Assembly: GCF_002563675.1 (NCBI RefSeq)
Contig: NZ_PDJC01000001.1
Location: forward strand, 2,914,001-2,978,000
Direction of reading: 5' to 3'
Length of the DNA stretch: 64,000 nt
Source of the DNA: Propionicimonas paludicola
GTDB taxonomy: Bacteria > Actinomycetota > Actinomycetes > Propionibacteriales > Propionibacteriaceae
In this document: positions 42,841 to 52,493 of the stretch, one piece after another
Layout of the letters: every line of letters starts with the position of its first letter
How positions within the stretch are numbered: position 1 is the stretch's first letter
Made by a program: the position numbers and the translations under genes
Notes under the pieces: model-generated
Seen by the model: the letters and a program-made list of their open reading frames with translations, nothing else
What the model was told of the DNA's origin: nothing
Database searches by the model: none

Positions 42841-44844
42841 TCAGATATCAAGGAAGCGGACGTCCTTGGCATTGCGCTGGATGAAGCTGCGTCGCTGCTC
42901 GACGTCTTCACCCATCAGGATCGAGAACATCTGGTCGGCGGCGGCCGCGTCCTCCAAGGTCACCTGGAGCAGCGATCGCTTGTCTGGATCCATCGTGGTG
43001 TCCCACAGGTCACCGGCGTCCATCTCACCCAGACCCTTGTAGCGCTGGATCGGGTTCACCTGCGGCAGCTTCTTGCCGGCGGCCACGCCTTCGTCGCGCA
43101 GCCGGTCGCGCTCCTCGTCGGAGTAGGCCAGCTCGTGGGCGGCGTTGCTCCAGCGCAACCGGAACAGCGGCGGCTGGGCCAGGTAGATGTGGCCGGCGTG
43201 GATCAGAGGCTTCATGAACCGGAACAGCAAGGTGAGCAGCAGCGTCCGGATGTGGGCGCCGTCGACGTCGGCATCGGCCATCAGGACGATCTTGTGGTAG
43301 CGCAGCTTGTCCAGATCGAAATCGTCCTGGACGCCGGTGCCGAGGGTGTTGAAGATGGCCTCGACTTCCCGGTTCTGCAGGATCTTGTCCAGCCGGGCCT
43401 TCTCGACGTTCAGGATCTTGCCGCGGATCGGCAGGATCGCCTGGGTCCGCGGGTCGCGTCCGCCCTTGGCCGAGCCACCGGCGGAGTCACCCTCGACGAT
43501 GAACACCTCGCACTCGCTGGGCTCGGTGGACGAGCAGTCGGAGAGCTTGCCGTACTGGCCGCGGTTCAGCAGACCCTTACGGCTACGGGCGATATCGCGC
43601 GCCTTGCGGGCGGCCAGTCGAGCCGACGCCGCGGCCTGGGACTTGCGGACGATGTCCTTGCCCTCGGCCGGGTTCTTCTCGAACCAGTCGCCGAGCAGGT
43701 CGTTGACGACCTTCTGGACGAACGAGCGGGCCTCGGTGTTGCCGAGCTTGGTCTTGGTCTGGCCCTCGAACTGCGGCTCGGCCAGCTTCACCGAGATGAT
43801 CGCGGTCAGGCCCTCGCGGATGTCGTCGCCGGAGACCCGGTCGTCGCGCTTCTTGATCATCCCCCAGGTCTCGCCCCACTTGTTGACCGTGTTGGTCAGC
43901 GCGGCGCGGAAGCCCTCTTCGTGGGTGCCGCCCTCGTGGGTGTTGATCGTGTTGGCGAAGGTGTGGACGCTCTCGTTGAACGAGGAGTTCCACTGCATGG
44001 CCACCTCGAGGCTCATCTTCTGCTCTTCGGAGACCGCGTCGATGGCGATCACCGAAGAGTGGATGGTCTCCTTCGAGCCAGTCAGGTACTTCACGTAGTC
44101 GATCAGGCCGTCGGTGTAGTAGAAGGTCTGCTCGCGCTCGGCCGGCTCGTCCTCTTCGGGATCGACGGCTCGGCGGTCGGCCAGGGTGATCTTCAGGCCC
44201 TTGTTGAGGAAGGCCATCTCCCGGAACCGGGTGGCCAGCGTCTCGTAGGAGTAGTGAGTCGTCTCGAAGATGGTCGGGCTGGCGAAGAAGGTGACCGTGG
44301 TCCCGGTCTCGTCGCTGGCCTCGAGCTGCTCCAGCGGAGCCAGCGGGTCGCCCAGGTGGAAGCTCTGCTGCCAGTGGTAGCCGTCGCGGCGCACGTCCGC
44401 GGTCAGCGAGTCGGACAGCGCGTTCACCACGGAGACACCGACGCCGTGCAGACCGCCGGAGACCTTGTAGCCGCCGTCGCCGAACTTGCCGCCGGCGTGC
44501 AGGATGGTCAGCGCAACGGTCAGCGCCGAGATCTTCTCCTTGGGGTGCTCCTTGACCGGGATGCCGCGGCCGTTGTCGGTGACCCGGATCCCATCGCCTT
44601 CGAGCAGCTCGACCAGGATGGTGTCGCAGTAGCCGGCCAGGGCCTCGTCCACCGCGTTGTCGACCACCTCGTAGACCAGGTGGTGCAGGCCGCGCTCACC
44701 GGTCGAGCCGATGTACATACCCGGCCGCTTGCGGACGGCTTCGAGGCCTTCCAGGACGGTGATCGCGGAGGCGTCGTAGTTGCCTTCGGCAACGTGGGCG
44801 GCTTCGGCGGCGGATTGGGCGGCGACGCTGGGGTCGTCTGTCAC
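42841..44844 (-). CDS. gyrB: DNA gyrase subunit B
   Basis: 667 aa, the ATPase subunit of gyrase. The GHKL ATPase part has [14 protein letters not shown] (Asn/Glu, about residues 48-61), [10 protein letters not shown] and [14 protein letters not shown]. The TOPRIM domain has [17 protein letters not shown] (about 445-461) and [15 protein letters not shown]. The GTG start at 44844 precedes the family N-terminus ([20 protein letters not shown]); the frame extends to 44934 without homologous sequence. The leader contains alternative hairpins (44952-45000). Confidence 0.97.
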   Translation of the reverse strand: MTDDPSVAAQSAAEAAHVAEGNYDASAITVLEGLEAVRKRPGMYIGSTGERGLHHLVYEVVDNAVDEALAGYCDTILVELLEGDGIRVTDNGRGIPVKEHPKEKISALTVALTILHAGGKFGDGGYKVSGGLHGVGVSVVNALSDSLTADVRRDGYHWQQSFHLGDPLAPLEQLEASDETGTTVTFFASPTIFETTHYSYETLATRFREMAFLNKGLKITLADRRAVDPEEDEPAEREQTFYYTDGLIDYVKYLTGSKETIHSSVIAIDAVSEEQKMSLEVAMQWNSSFNESVHTFANTINTHEGGTHEEGFRAALTNTVNKWGETWGMIKKRDDRVSGDDIREGLTAIISVKLAEPQFEGQTKTKLGNTEARSFVQKVVNDLLGDWFEKNPAEGKDIVRKSQAAASARLAARKARDIARSRKGLLNRGQYGKLSDCSSTEPSECEVFIVEGDSAGGSAKGGRDPRTQAILPIRGKILNVEKARLDKILQNREVEAIFNTLGTGVQDDFDLDKLRYHKIVLMADADVDGAHIRTLLLTLLFRFMKPLIHAGHIYLAQPPLFRLRWSNAAHELAYSDEERDRLRDEGVAAGKKLPQVNPIQRYKGLGEMDAGDLWDTTMDPDKRSLLQVTLEDAAAADQMFSILMGEDVEQRRSFIQRNAKDVRFLDI

Positions 44845-44951
44845 TCGGGTTCCCCTCGGACGTGATAATGGCCACCAACTGCCAGGGCAGCTAGCGGCGC
44901 TCTCCAACGGCCCAATACTACCGCATCCACCCAAGATTCCTGGTCACCGAT

Positions 44952-45000
44952 CACACTCAGTGTGGCCTATCCGGCCTTAGAGGCCGTTTTGCAGCCTCTA
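44952..45000 (-). promoter_or_regulatory. mutually exclusive hairpins in the gyrB leader region
   Basis: Three stems: CACAC-TCA-GTGTG (44952-44964), CGGCCT-TAG-AGGCCG (44972-44986), and TAGAGGC...GCCTCTA (44978-45000). The second and third share bases 44978-44984 and cannot form together. They lie 110-155 bp upstream of the gyrB start and downstream of dciA. They may be a dciA terminator, or an attenuator or supercoiling-sensitive leader for gyrB. Confidence 0.45.
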
Positions 45001-45091
45001 CCGGGGGTCTGGACAAGGTCCGATATGTGGTGACGGGGCTCAGGCGGCCAAATCGGCCCGCGTGGCCGCCGCCGCCCGGACCCCGCGACGG

Positions 45092-45550
45092 TCAGCCGTA
45101 GGTGTCGCGCGGGCCGCGGCCCGGCACCGAGCGCGGGCCCTTCTTCCAACTCGGCGCCTGCGGCCCGATCACCTGAATCCGGGTCACCGTGCCCTGGCCC
45201 AGCTGCTCGTTCAACACCGCCACCAGTTGCGGGGCGATGCTGCGCAGGGAGGCCGCCCACACCGTCGAGTCGGCCCGGACGATCAGGACGGTCTGCGAGT
45301 AGGACTCCGGCGTGGAATGGGCGGCGTTGATCGGGCCGACCAGAGCCGGCCAGCGGGCCAGCAGCTGATGGACGTTCACCTCGGCGGTCCAGCCCTGGTC
45401 GTCCATCACGCCCTTGAGGAGGTCGCCGACTCGGGTCGGCTCGTCGAGCGGACGCTCCCGCGGCCCACGCTTGGGTTTCGGTGCCGCGCCCCGCGCGGCC
45501 CGCGCGATTTGCCGGGCCAGTTCCTGGCCTTCGGGATCGTGCTCGCTCAT
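45092..45550 (-). CDS. dciA: DciA-family (DUF721) replication protein
   Basis: A 152-aa DUF721 protein. The conserved core is VGDLLKGVMDDQGWTAEVNVHQLLARWPALVGPINAAHSTPES, followed by LIVRADSTVWAASLRSIAPQLVAVLNEQLG. DciA is the ancestral loader of the replicative helicase in bacteria lacking DnaC/DnaI. The ATG overlaps the recF stop by 4 bp, so the two are co-translated. Confidence 0.92.
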   Translation of the reverse strand: MSEHDPEGQELARQIARAARGAAPKPKRGPRERPLDEPTRVGDLLKGVMDDQGWTAEVNVHQLLARWPALVGPINAAHSTPESYSQTVLIVRADSTVWAASLRSIAPQLVAVLNEQLGQGTVTRIQVIGPQAPSWKKGPRSVPGRGPRDTYG

Positions 45551-46683
45551 TCCACCTCCTCCACAGTCGCAGCCTTCACCTGGTAGCGCCGCCCGGCCAG
45601 TACCGGCGGCACATCGGCGACCACGGCCGCGGTGATCAGCACCTGCTCAGCCGAGCCAACCAGGTCGGCCAGGCGATCGCGCCGGGTCTCGTCCAACTCG
45701 GCGAAGACGTCGTCCAGGATCAGCACCGGCTCCACTCCGTCGGCGCGCAGCAGGGTGAAGGCCGCCAGCCGCAGCGCAAGAGCACTGGACCACGACTCGC
45801 CGTGCGAGGCGTACCCCTTGGTCGGCAGCCCACCCAGAGTGAGGGTCAGGTCGTCACGATGCGGGCCCACCAGGCACAGTCCGCGGGCGATCTCTTCGCC
45901 GCGGCGCTCGGCCATCTTCTCCAGCAGGGTCTGGGTGAGCTCGGTGATCGACGCCTCATCCTCGGTGACCGAGCTGGACTTGTAGGCGATGCCGGCCTCG
46001 TTGTTGGTGGGCGCGATGTCGGCATAGGCCCGCAGCAAGTGCGGACGCAGTTCGGACAGCGTGGTCAGCCGCGCGGCGATCAGTTCGGCACCCAAGGCGG
46101 CGAGCTGTCCATCCCACACTTCGAGGGTGGCCGCCACGTCGGCTCCGGAGGCGCGTCCGGTGCGGCCCGACAGCGACTTCAGCAGGGTGGCGCGCTGCTT
46201 GAGCACCCGGTCGTAATCGGCGCGGACGCCGGCCAGCCGCGGCCAACGGGCAGTGATCAAGGAATCCAGGTAGCCGCGACGGTCGGCCGGATCGCCCTTG
46301 ACGATGGCCAGATCGTCCGGTGCGAACAACACCACCCGCAGGGCGCCGAGCAGATCTCGCGGCCGGCGCAGCGGACCCCGGTTCAGCGCCGCCTTGTTGG
46401 CTCGGCCCGGAATGATCTCAACTTCGAGCAGCAGGCTGCGCGAATCGTCCAAGCCGGCCTGCACCTTGCCGCGGACGATCGCTCGCTCGGCGCCGGCCCG
46501 GACCAGCGGCTGATCACCGGCCACCCGGTGCGAACCAAGGGTGGCCAGGAACTCGATGGCTTCGACCAAGTTGGTCTTGCCCTGACCGTTGGCGCCGGTG
46601 AAGACCGTGACGCCCGCGTCCAGAGCGACCTCGGCCGAGGTGTAGTTGCGGAAGTCGGCCAGGCTGAGGTGGGTGACGAACAT
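45547..46683 (-). CDS. recF: DNA replication and repair protein RecF
   Basis: 378 aa, the ABC-type ATPase that, with RecO and RecR, loads RecA at single-strand gaps. Walker A is FTGANGQGKTNLVEAIEFLA (about residues 28-47); the signature and Walker B region is ALRLAAFTLLRADGVEPVLILDDVFAELD (about 303-331). It is 57 bp downstream of dnaN, with no gnd gene between them. Confidence 0.96.
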   Translation of the reverse strand: MFVTHLSLADFRNYTSAEVALDAGVTVFTGANGQGKTNLVEAIEFLATLGSHRVAGDQPLVRAGAERAIVRGKVQAGLDDSRSLLLEVEIIPGRANKAALNRGPLRRPRDLLGALRVVLFAPDDLAIVKGDPADRRGYLDSLITARWPRLAGVRADYDRVLKQRATLLKSLSGRTGRASGADVAATLEVWDGQLAALGAELIAARLTTLSELRPHLLRAYADIAPTNNEAGIAYKSSSVTEDEASITELTQTLLEKMAERRGEEIARGLCLVGPHRDDLTLTLGGLPTKGYASHGESWSSALALRLAAFTLLRADGVEPVLILDDVFAELDETRRDRLADLVGSAEQVLITAAVVADVPPVLAGRRYQVKAATVEEVE

Positions 46684-46740
46684 CTAGCTACCTGCCGCCG
46701 GGTGGGACGGCCACCGGAGGCGCATTGTGGATGGCTCCGG

Positions 46741-47901
46741 TCAGGCCGGAAGGCGCATCAGCATGATCACATGCCGGTAGTCGCCGAGCTCCTCGCCGTC
46801 GATGTCGTTCAGGCCGGTCAGCAGACAGGGCTTGCCGGGAGCGGTGAACGAGAACTGCACGTACGGGGCGTCCAGGGCGGCCAGCGCATCGGACAGGTAG
46901 TGCGGGTTGAAGCCGGCCGCAGTCATCGACAACCCGTTGCCGGTGGTGTCGGCCACGATGGCCTCCAGCGCCTCGACCGCTTGGGCCTGGTCTCCGGTGG
47001 CTGCCTCAAGGGTGATCGAGCCGTCGGCGATCAGCATCCGCAGCGACGTGTTGCGCTCAGCCACCAGGCCGACGCGCTTCACCGCGGCGATCACGTCGGC
47101 GGTGTTGGCGCGGACGCTCACCACGGCCTGGACGCTCATCAGATGGCGAACCTTGGGGAACTCACCGTCGAGGAGCCGGGTGGTGATCTGCCGGACGCCG
47201 GCTGCGCCGGTGCCCTCGAAGCCGATCAGTCCGTCACCGGTCGCGGCCGCGGACAGGCTCACCGTCACCGACTCGCCGGCAGTCATCGACTTGGCGGTCT
47301 CGGCCAGCACCCGGGCCGGTACCAGCGCGGCACCCTCACCCTTGCTGGAGCGCGGCGACCACTGCAGTTCCTTCAGCGCCATCCGGTACCGGTCAGTGGC
47401 CAGCAACGAGAGGGTCTCGCCCTCGATCTCCATCCGGACACCGGTGAACACCGGCAGCAACTCGTCCCGGCCAGCCGCGACGAAGACCTGGCCGACCGCC
47501 TTGGCGAAGTCTTCGCTGGGGATGGTCCCGGTGGCCTCGGGCATTTCGGGCAGCGCCGGGTAGTCGGCGACCGGCAGCGTCTGCAGGGTGAAGCGCGCGG
47601 TGCCGCAGACCAGCTCCATCTTGGTCTGATCGGAGGTGATCTCCACGGTCTTGTTCGGCAGGGAACGGGCGATATCGGCCAGCAGTCGTCCCGACACCAG
47701 CGCGACGCCGTCGTCGCTCACGTCCGCCTTGACCGTGATCTGCGCCGAGGTCTCGTAGTCGAAGCTGCTCAGCACGACCTGCCCGCCGGATGCCTTGACC
47801 AGCAGGCCGGCCAGGATCGGCACACTCGGACGAGTGGGCAGGCTGCGGGCAGCCCACTGGACGGCTTCGGCCAGAACGTCGCGGTCGAGACGGATCTTCA
47901 C
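46741..47901 (-). CDS. dnaN: DNA polymerase III beta sliding clamp
   Basis: 386 aa, a three-domain processivity clamp that forms a ring dimer around DNA and tethers polymerase III. It starts MKIRLDRDVLAEAVQWAARS and ends in the canonical HVIMLMRLPA, close to the conserved MPMRL C-terminus. It is separated from dnaA by the origin region. Confidence 0.97.
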   Translation of the reverse strand: MKIRLDRDVLAEAVQWAARSLPTRPSVPILAGLLVKASGGQVVLSSFDYETSAQITVKADVSDDGVALVSGRLLADIARSLPNKTVEITSDQTKMELVCGTARFTLQTLPVADYPALPEMPEATGTIPSEDFAKAVGQVFVAAGRDELLPVFTGVRMEIEGETLSLLATDRYRMALKELQWSPRSSKGEGAALVPARVLAETAKSMTAGESVTVSLSAAATGDGLIGFEGTGAAGVRQITTRLLDGEFPKVRHLMSVQAVVSVRANTADVIAAVKRVGLVAERNTSLRMLIADGSITLEAATGDQAQAVEALEAIVADTTGNGLSMTAAGFNPHYLSDALAALDAPYVQFSFTAPGKPCLLTGLNDIDGEELGDYRHVIMLMRLPA

Positions 47902-48352
47902 GATGACTCCCTAGAAATCAACCTGCCGCGATCATATCGGCGCAGCTCACCCAGCACAGGCTTGCCTGGTCCAGGCAGTATCCCCTAGTTGTGCAGAACC
48001 CGTCATTGAAGATCTCTCGACATGTATCAATTCGTACTCGTAGTAGGGCCTGTGGATCCGGTGGATAACTCTTGACATCGCTGGTCGCCACGCCTGAACT
48101 CCTGTGGACGAAGGCTGTGGACAGCTTCGGGAGAACTCGGGCCGGCTGCGGATAACAAGCCGAGTCCCGCGCTGTGCACACAGTCATCCCCAGTTATCCC
48201 CAGGGTTGTTCACATCGGTGCACAGTCACCCATGAGAGGGACCATGTTGGTAGACGGTTGTCTAGAGGTTGTCGCAATGTTCACCGGTGCAGCTATTGCT
48301 GTGGTAGCGGCCGATGTGCATGGCCGGAGGGGTGGTGAGGGGCGAAGGCCGC
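47902..48352. other. oriC: oriC: replication origin between dnaN and dnaA
   Basis: A 451-bp gene-free region with a cluster of DnaA-box-like 9-mers: GGTGGATAA (48060-48068), TGTGGACGA (48103-48111), TGTGGACAG (48116-48124), TGCGGATAA (48147-48155), TCATCCCCA (48184-48192), TTATCCCCA (48194-48202) and TTGTTCACA (48206-48214). Most differ by one base, and TCATCCCCA by two, from TTATCCACA or TTGTCCACA. The stretch 47990-48045 is less GC-rich than its surroundings and could be the unwinding element. The position between dnaA and dnaN is the standard actinobacterial origin site. Confidence 0.88.
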
Positions 48353-49744
48353 TCAGCGCAGGGCGGACTGCCGGATTCGGTTGGTGATCTCGGTGATCTG
48401 GTTGAAGACGCTGCGGCGCTCCCGGATGAGGTGGCGGATCTTGCGATCGGCGTGCATGACCGTCGTGTGATCGCGGCCGCCGAACAGCTGGCCGATCTTC
48501 GGCAGGGACAGGTCGGTCATCTCGCGGCACAGGTACATGGCGATCTGACGGGCCGTGACCAGCACGTGAGTGCGGCTTTGTCCACAGAGCTCGTCCACCG
48601 TGACCGAGAAGTAGTCGGCCACGTGGGCCATGATCGCCGAGGACGAGATCTGGGTCTCGCCGCCGTCGGGGATCAGATCCCGCAGGACGATCTCGGCCAG
48701 TGACAGGTCGACCTCTTGCCGGTTGAGGCTGGCGAACGCGGTGACCCGGATCAGGGCACCCTCGAGTTCGCGGATGTTGGTCTGGATCTTGCTGGCGATG
48801 AACTCCAGGACGTCGGGGCCGGCGGTGAGCCGCTCGGCCACGGCCTTCTTTCGGAGGATCGCGATCCGGGTCTCGAGGTCCGGGGGCTGGATGTCGGTCA
48901 TCAGGCCCCACTCGAACCGGCTGCGCAGCCGCGGCTCCAGGGCTTCAAGGGCCTTGGGCGGACGGTCGGAGGTGAGCACGATCTGCTTCTGCGCGGTGTG
49001 CAGGGTGTTGAAGGTGTGGAAAAACTCTTCCTGAGTCTGGATCTTGCCTTCCAGGAACTGGATGTCGTCGACCAGCAGGACGTCCACCTCGCGGTACTGG
49101 CGGCGGAACTCCGCGGTCCGGTTCGCTGAGACGGCGTTGATGAAGTCGTTGGTGAGTTCTTCGGTGGAGACGTACTTCACCCGGACCCGGTCGTAATAGT
49201 TGCGGATGTAGTGACCGACGGCGTGCAGCAGGTGGGTCTTGCCCAGACCCGAGTCGCCATAGATCATCAGCGGGTTGTAGGCCTTGCCGGGCGCCTCGGC
49301 CACGGCAACGGCGGCCGCGTGGGCGAATCGGTTGGAGTTCCCGATCACGAAGGTTTCGAAGGAGTACTTCGGGTTGAGCCGGTCACCGCCGCGCTGGGCG
49401 GCCTTGGCCGGGACCGGATCCGGCTCGGCCACGAAGGCGTCCGCGGCTTCCTCCTCGGCGGCCTCTTCCTCGGCGATGCTGGCATCGACGGTGATGGCCA
49501 GCCGGACCGGCCGATCGAAGTACTCGCTGAGCTGGGATTCGATGATCGGACGGAGCCGGGACTCGACCCGTCCGCGGGTGAACTCGTTGGCGACAGCCAG
49601 GATGACCAGCGAGTCGTGGATCGCGATCGGACGCGTGCCTTGCAGCCAGGCGAGAGTCGATGGGTCGGAGCTCTTCCGGACGTGATCCCAGGCGTCAACC
49701 AGTTGTGCGGAGGCTGGATCTGCGTTCGCTGAAGATTGCGACAT
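48353..49744 (-). CDS. dnaA: chromosomal replication initiator DnaA
   Basis: 463 aa. Domain I is at about residues 1-85, followed by a short Glu/Ala-rich domain II ([14 protein letters not shown]). AAA+ domain III has Walker [17 protein letters not shown] (about 165), Walker [14 protein letters not shown] and sensor [10 protein letters not shown]. Domain IV contains the DnaA-box-binding signature [16 protein letters not shown] (about 430-445). The start at 49744 gives [10 protein letters not shown]; the frame runs to 49792 but lacks further family sequence. A perfect DnaA box upstream suggests autoregulation. Confidence 0.97.
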   Translation of the reverse strand: MSQSSANADPASAQLVDAWDHVRKSSDPSTLAWLQGTRPIAIHDSLVILAVANEFTRGRVESRLRPIIESQLSEYFDRPVRLAITVDASIAEEEAAEEEAADAFVAEPDPVPAKAAQRGGDRLNPKYSFETFVIGNSNRFAHAAAVAVAEAPGKAYNPLMIYGDSGLGKTHLLHAVGHYIRNYYDRVRVKYVSTEELTNDFINAVSANRTAEFRRQYREVDVLLVDDIQFLEGKIQTQEEFFHTFNTLHTAQKQIVLTSDRPPKALEALEPRLRSRFEWGLMTDIQPPDLETRIAILRKKAVAERLTAGPDVLEFIASKIQTNIRELEGALIRVTAFASLNRQEVDLSLAEIVLRDLIPDGGETQISSSAIMAHVADYFSVTVDELCGQSRTHVLVTARQIAMYLCREMTDLSLPKIGQLFGGRDHTTVMHADRKIRHLIRERRSVFNQITEITNRIRQSALR

Positions 49745-50067
49745 TGATTCGACCCGGCTCCCTTCCCCGACCGTGACACCCGTTACCCACATGGTTGTCC
49801 ACAGATTGTGTACGAGTACGCACGTCAGCGCACGGGGGTGATCCGTGGCGGCTGTCCAGCAACTTAGCGACGACTGAAGGACTTCGCAAACAGTTTTCAG
49901 AATTGGGTCGTCTATGATCGGCGTGTCGTCTGGACGGTGCGGCGATTCGGGTTCGGTTTGCCCGGAATCATGCGCTCCGCGTATCGTTGGACGGTCGCAC
50001 CAGCGGCATCCGTGCGTCCAGGTGGGCGCATCAGCTTCGAGAACCTACCGAATATGGGAGCACTCGC
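49745..50067. other. divergent promoter region of dnaA and rpmH
   Basis: A 323-bp gene-free stretch between the leftward dnaA and rightward rpmH. It holds a perfect DnaA box at 49795-49803 and an AT-richer segment around 49880-49915. The rpmH ribosome site GGAG is at 50056-50059. No further hairpin or small gene stands out. Confidence 0.6.
49795..49803 (+). promoter_or_regulatory. perfect DnaA box TTGTCCACA upstream of dnaA
   Basis: TTGTCCACA is the actinobacterial DnaA-box consensus. It lies about 50 bp upstream of the dnaA start, where bound DnaA can repress its own promoter. Confidence 0.75.
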
Positions 50068-50205
50068 GTGAGCAAGCGCACTTTCCAGCCGAGCAACCGG
50101 CGTCGCAGCCGCACCCATGGCTTCCGTCTGCGGATGCGCACCCGTGCAGGGCGCGCCATCATTTCGGCCCGGCGCCGTCAGGGCCGCGCCCGTCTGGCCG
50201 GCTGA
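50068..50205 (+). CDS. rpmH: 50S ribosomal protein L34
   Basis: 45 aa, very basic: [20 protein letters not shown] continuing to a Gly/Arg-rich end. This matches L34 over its whole length, including [20 protein letters not shown]. It starts at GTG 50068 with GGAG 8 nt upstream. It heads the conserved rightward rpmH-rnpA-yidD-yidC block and is 11 bp from rnpA. Confidence 0.97.
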   Translation: MSKRTFQPSNRRRSRTHGFRLRMRTRAGRAIISARRRQGRARLAG

Positions 50206-50216
50206 GCCGGCGGGCG

Positions 50217-50552
50217 GTGCTGCCTGCGCAGTCGCGACTTCGCCGTCCTGACGAGTTCCGCGACACCCTGCATCAGGGCGTCCGTTGTGGGCGCAGGAGC
50301 CTGGTCATGCACGTCCGGCTCAATGGCCGGGATGACTCGCGGGCGGGTTTCATCGTCTCCAAGGCCGTGGGCAAGGCGGTCACTCGTAATCGAGTGAAGC
50401 GCCGGCTTCGGCATGTCGCGGCCGCAGCGTTCTCGGCGACGCCGTCCGGTGTGGACGTCGTGGTCAGGGCGCTGCCGTCCGCAGTTGCGGGTGATCTCAG
50501 GGATGACTTCGATACCGCTCTGCGTGACTGCCTGGGGAGACTTGCCTCATGA
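50217..50552 (+). CDS. rnpA: ribonuclease P protein component
   Basis: 111 aa. It supports the RNase P RNA in 5' tRNA maturation. The family RNR motif is in KAVTRNRVKRRLRHV (about residues 60-74), with LPAQSRLRRPDEFR at the N-terminus. Start GTG 50217; its stop overlaps the yidD start (ATGA). Confidence 0.93.
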   Translation: MLPAQSRLRRPDEFRDTLHQGVRCGRRSLVMHVRLNGRDDSRAGFIVSKAVGKAVTRNRVKRRLRHVAAAAFSATPSGVDVVVRALPSAVAGDLRDDFDTALRDCLGRLAS

Positions 50553-50851
50553 GGTACGTCCTGATCGGCCTGCTCAAGGCCTACCGCGCGGTGATCTCCC
50601 CGTTGTACGGCAATGTCTGCAAGTACTACCCGTCCTGCTCGGCCTACGCCTTGGAAGCAGTGACGGTGCACGGCTCGATCAAGGGCACCTGGCTGGCCGG
50701 ACGGCGACTGCTGAGTTGTCATCCGTGGGCCGCCGGCGGTTACGACCCGGTCCCGGGAACTGAGGCTGCGGCGGCTTGGGCCGCTGAGCAGGCTGCTGCC
50801 TGCAACTGCACCAATGAAGGCGCGTTGAGCGCCCGAGAGGCGACATGTTGA
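50549..50851 (+). CDS. yidD: membrane protein insertion efficiency factor YidD
   Basis: 100 aa. The conserved core is LLKAYRAVISPLYGNVCKYYPSCSAYALEAV (about residues 8-38), then RRLLSCHPWAAGGYDPVP. It is a small amphipathic, membrane-associated protein that assists YidC-dependent insertion. It overlaps rnpA by 4 bp and yidC by 7 bp. A Cys-containing tail (AAACNCTNEGALSAREATC) extends past the usual end. Confidence 0.94.
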   Translation: MRYVLIGLLKAYRAVISPLYGNVCKYYPSCSAYALEAVTVHGSIKGTWLAGRRLLSCHPWAAGGYDPVPGTEAAAAWAAEQAAACNCTNEGALSAREATC

Positions 50852-51930
50852 CCCTACTTTCTTTGCTCCCGCTGAACCTGTGGGACGACTTCATGCGGCT
50901 GTTGGACGCGATGATGCAGCCCCTGTACTGGGCCGTGTCCGGCGTGATGGTCGGCTTCCACTGGCTGCTCGGCTTCGTGTTCGACCCCAACTGGGGAGGC
51001 ACCTGGGCGCTGTCCATCGTCCTGCTGACTGTCGTGATCCGGACACTGCTGATTCCGCTGTTCGTGCGGCAGATCAACTCGGCGCGCAACATGCAGATGC
51101 TGCAGCCGAAGCTCAAGGAGCTCAACGCCAAGTACGGCACCGACCGGGAGAAGCTCGGCCAGGAGACGATGAAGCTGTACAAGGAGGAGGGCGTCAACCC
51201 GATGGCCTCCTGCATGCCGATCCTGCTGCAGATGCCGATCTTCATCGCGCTGTTCAACGTGCTGAACAGCGTTTCGCGCACGGTCGTCCCCGAGAATGCG
51301 ACCGGCTACCTGCCCACTGTGCTGGGGCACTTCTTCCAGCAGGACGCCACCTTGGTGACCTCGCTGCAGAAGGCCACCTTGTTCGGTGCACACATCTCGC
51401 AGACCTTCCTGCCGATCACCACCTTCGGTGCTACCCAGATCGTGGCCCTGGTGCTGATCGTCCTGATGACCGGCGTGCTGTTCATCACGCAGATGCAGCT
51501 GATGCGCAAGAACATGCCCCCGGACGCCATGACCGGGCCGATGGCTCAGCAGCAGAAGATGATGCTGTACATGTTCCCGGCCATGTACGCGGTCGGCGGT
51601 GTGAACATCCCGATCGGCGTGCTGCTGTACTGGCTGACCACCAACACCTGGAACATGGGTCAGCAGTACATCCTGATCCACAACAACCCGGCACCCGGCA
51701 CCCCGGCCTACATCGACTGGGAAGAGCGGATGAGGGCCCGTGGCAAGGACCCCGACGAGATCGCCGCCAAGCGGCGCGGGGCCACCAAGCGTCCGGTTGC
51801 CGACCCGGCCAAGGTCGCGCGGCAGTCGACGGCGACCGAGTCCGGTGCGTCCGGTGATGCCGGCGTGCAGCGTCAGGTGATCCAGCGGCAGCAGCCGCGG
51901 AAGAACCCGCGCGCCGCCCGCAAGAAGTGA
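50845..51930 (+). CDS. yidC: membrane protein insertase YidC
   Basis: 361 aa, Oxa1/YidC family with five membrane helices and without the large Gram-negative periplasmic domain. Conserved parts are WGGTWALSIVLLTVVIRTLLIPLFVRQI (with the hydrophilic-groove Arg), then NPMASCMPILLQMPIFIALFNVLN and IPIGVLLYWLTTNTWNMGQQYIL. The C-terminal 90 residues are basic (ending RKNPRAARKK), suited to ribosome contact. Confidence 0.96.
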   Translation: MLTLLSLLPLNLWDDFMRLLDAMMQPLYWAVSGVMVGFHWLLGFVFDPNWGGTWALSIVLLTVVIRTLLIPLFVRQINSARNMQMLQPKLKELNAKYGTDREKLGQETMKLYKEEGVNPMASCMPILLQMPIFIALFNVLNSVSRTVVPENATGYLPTVLGHFFQQDATLVTSLQKATLFGAHISQTFLPITTFGATQIVALVLIVLMTGVLFITQMQLMRKNMPPDAMTGPMAQQQKMMLYMFPAMYAVGGVNIPIGVLLYWLTTNTWNMGQQYILIHNNPAPGTPAYIDWEERMRARGKDPDEIAAKRRGATKRPVADPAKVARQSTATESGASGDAGVQRQVIQRQQPRKNPRAARKK

Positions 51931-51959
51931 GTGAGAGCCAGATGGAAGAGGAAGTTGCG

Positions 51960-52493
51960 ATGAGCGAAGAGAACAACGACGTCCCCGTTGCGGTGGACGA
52001 GGACCAGGCCGAGACCACTGAGGGCCGTTCCAAGAAGGAAGTTGCCCTGGAGAACGAGGGCGAGATCGCTGCGGATTACCTGGAGGAGTTGATGGACATC
52101 GTCGATCTCGACGGTGACATCGACACCTTCACCGAGGGTGGCCGCGCCCACGTCTCGATCATCACCGATTCCGAGGTGCTGGTCGGCCGGGACGGCGAGG
52201 TGCTCGAGGCGCTGCAGGAGCTGGCCCGGCTGGCAGTGATGACCGAGACTGGTCACCGCAGTCGGCTGATGCTGGACATCGCCGGCCATCGGGAGACCCG
52301 TCGGACCGCGCTGCAGGAGTTGGCCGCTGACGCGGTGACCGAGGTCAAGGAGTCCGGTGAGCCGGTCCGCTTGTCCCCGATGAATCCGTTCGAGCGGAAG
52401 ATCGTCCATGACGCGGTGGCGGCCGCCGGCCTGATCAGCGAGTCCGAAGGCGAGGAGCCCCAGCGCCGCGTTGTGGTGCTGCCCAAGGCGTGA
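51960..52493 (+). CDS. khpB: KhpB/Jag RNA-binding protein
   Basis: 177 aa. An acidic N-terminus of about 35 residues is followed by a KH domain (about 60-120, with a degenerate DSEVLVGRDGEVLEALQELA) and an R3H domain (about 125-177, GHRETRRTALQELAADAV, LSPMNPFERKIVHDAV). It binds RNA and influences cell elongation and division in relatives. The start ATG 51960 has GAGGAAG upstream; in-frame starts at 51927 and 51942 also exist. Its stop overlaps the rsmG start. Confidence 0.9.
   Translation: MSEENNDVPVAVDEDQAETTEGRSKKEVALENEGEIAADYLEELMDIVDLDGDIDTFTEGGRAHVSIITDSEVLVGRDGEVLEALQELARLAVMTETGHRSRLMLDIAGHRETRRTALQELAADAVTEVKESGEPVRLSPMNPFERKIVHDAVAAAGLISESEGEEPQRRVVVLPKA

Noticed and set aside
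42835-44865. 676-codon open frame opposite gyrB
   Set aside because: Shadow of gyrB for the same reason.
45481-47988. 835-codon open frame opposite recF/dnaN
   Set aside because: Spans two certain genes antisense and has no recognisable domain.
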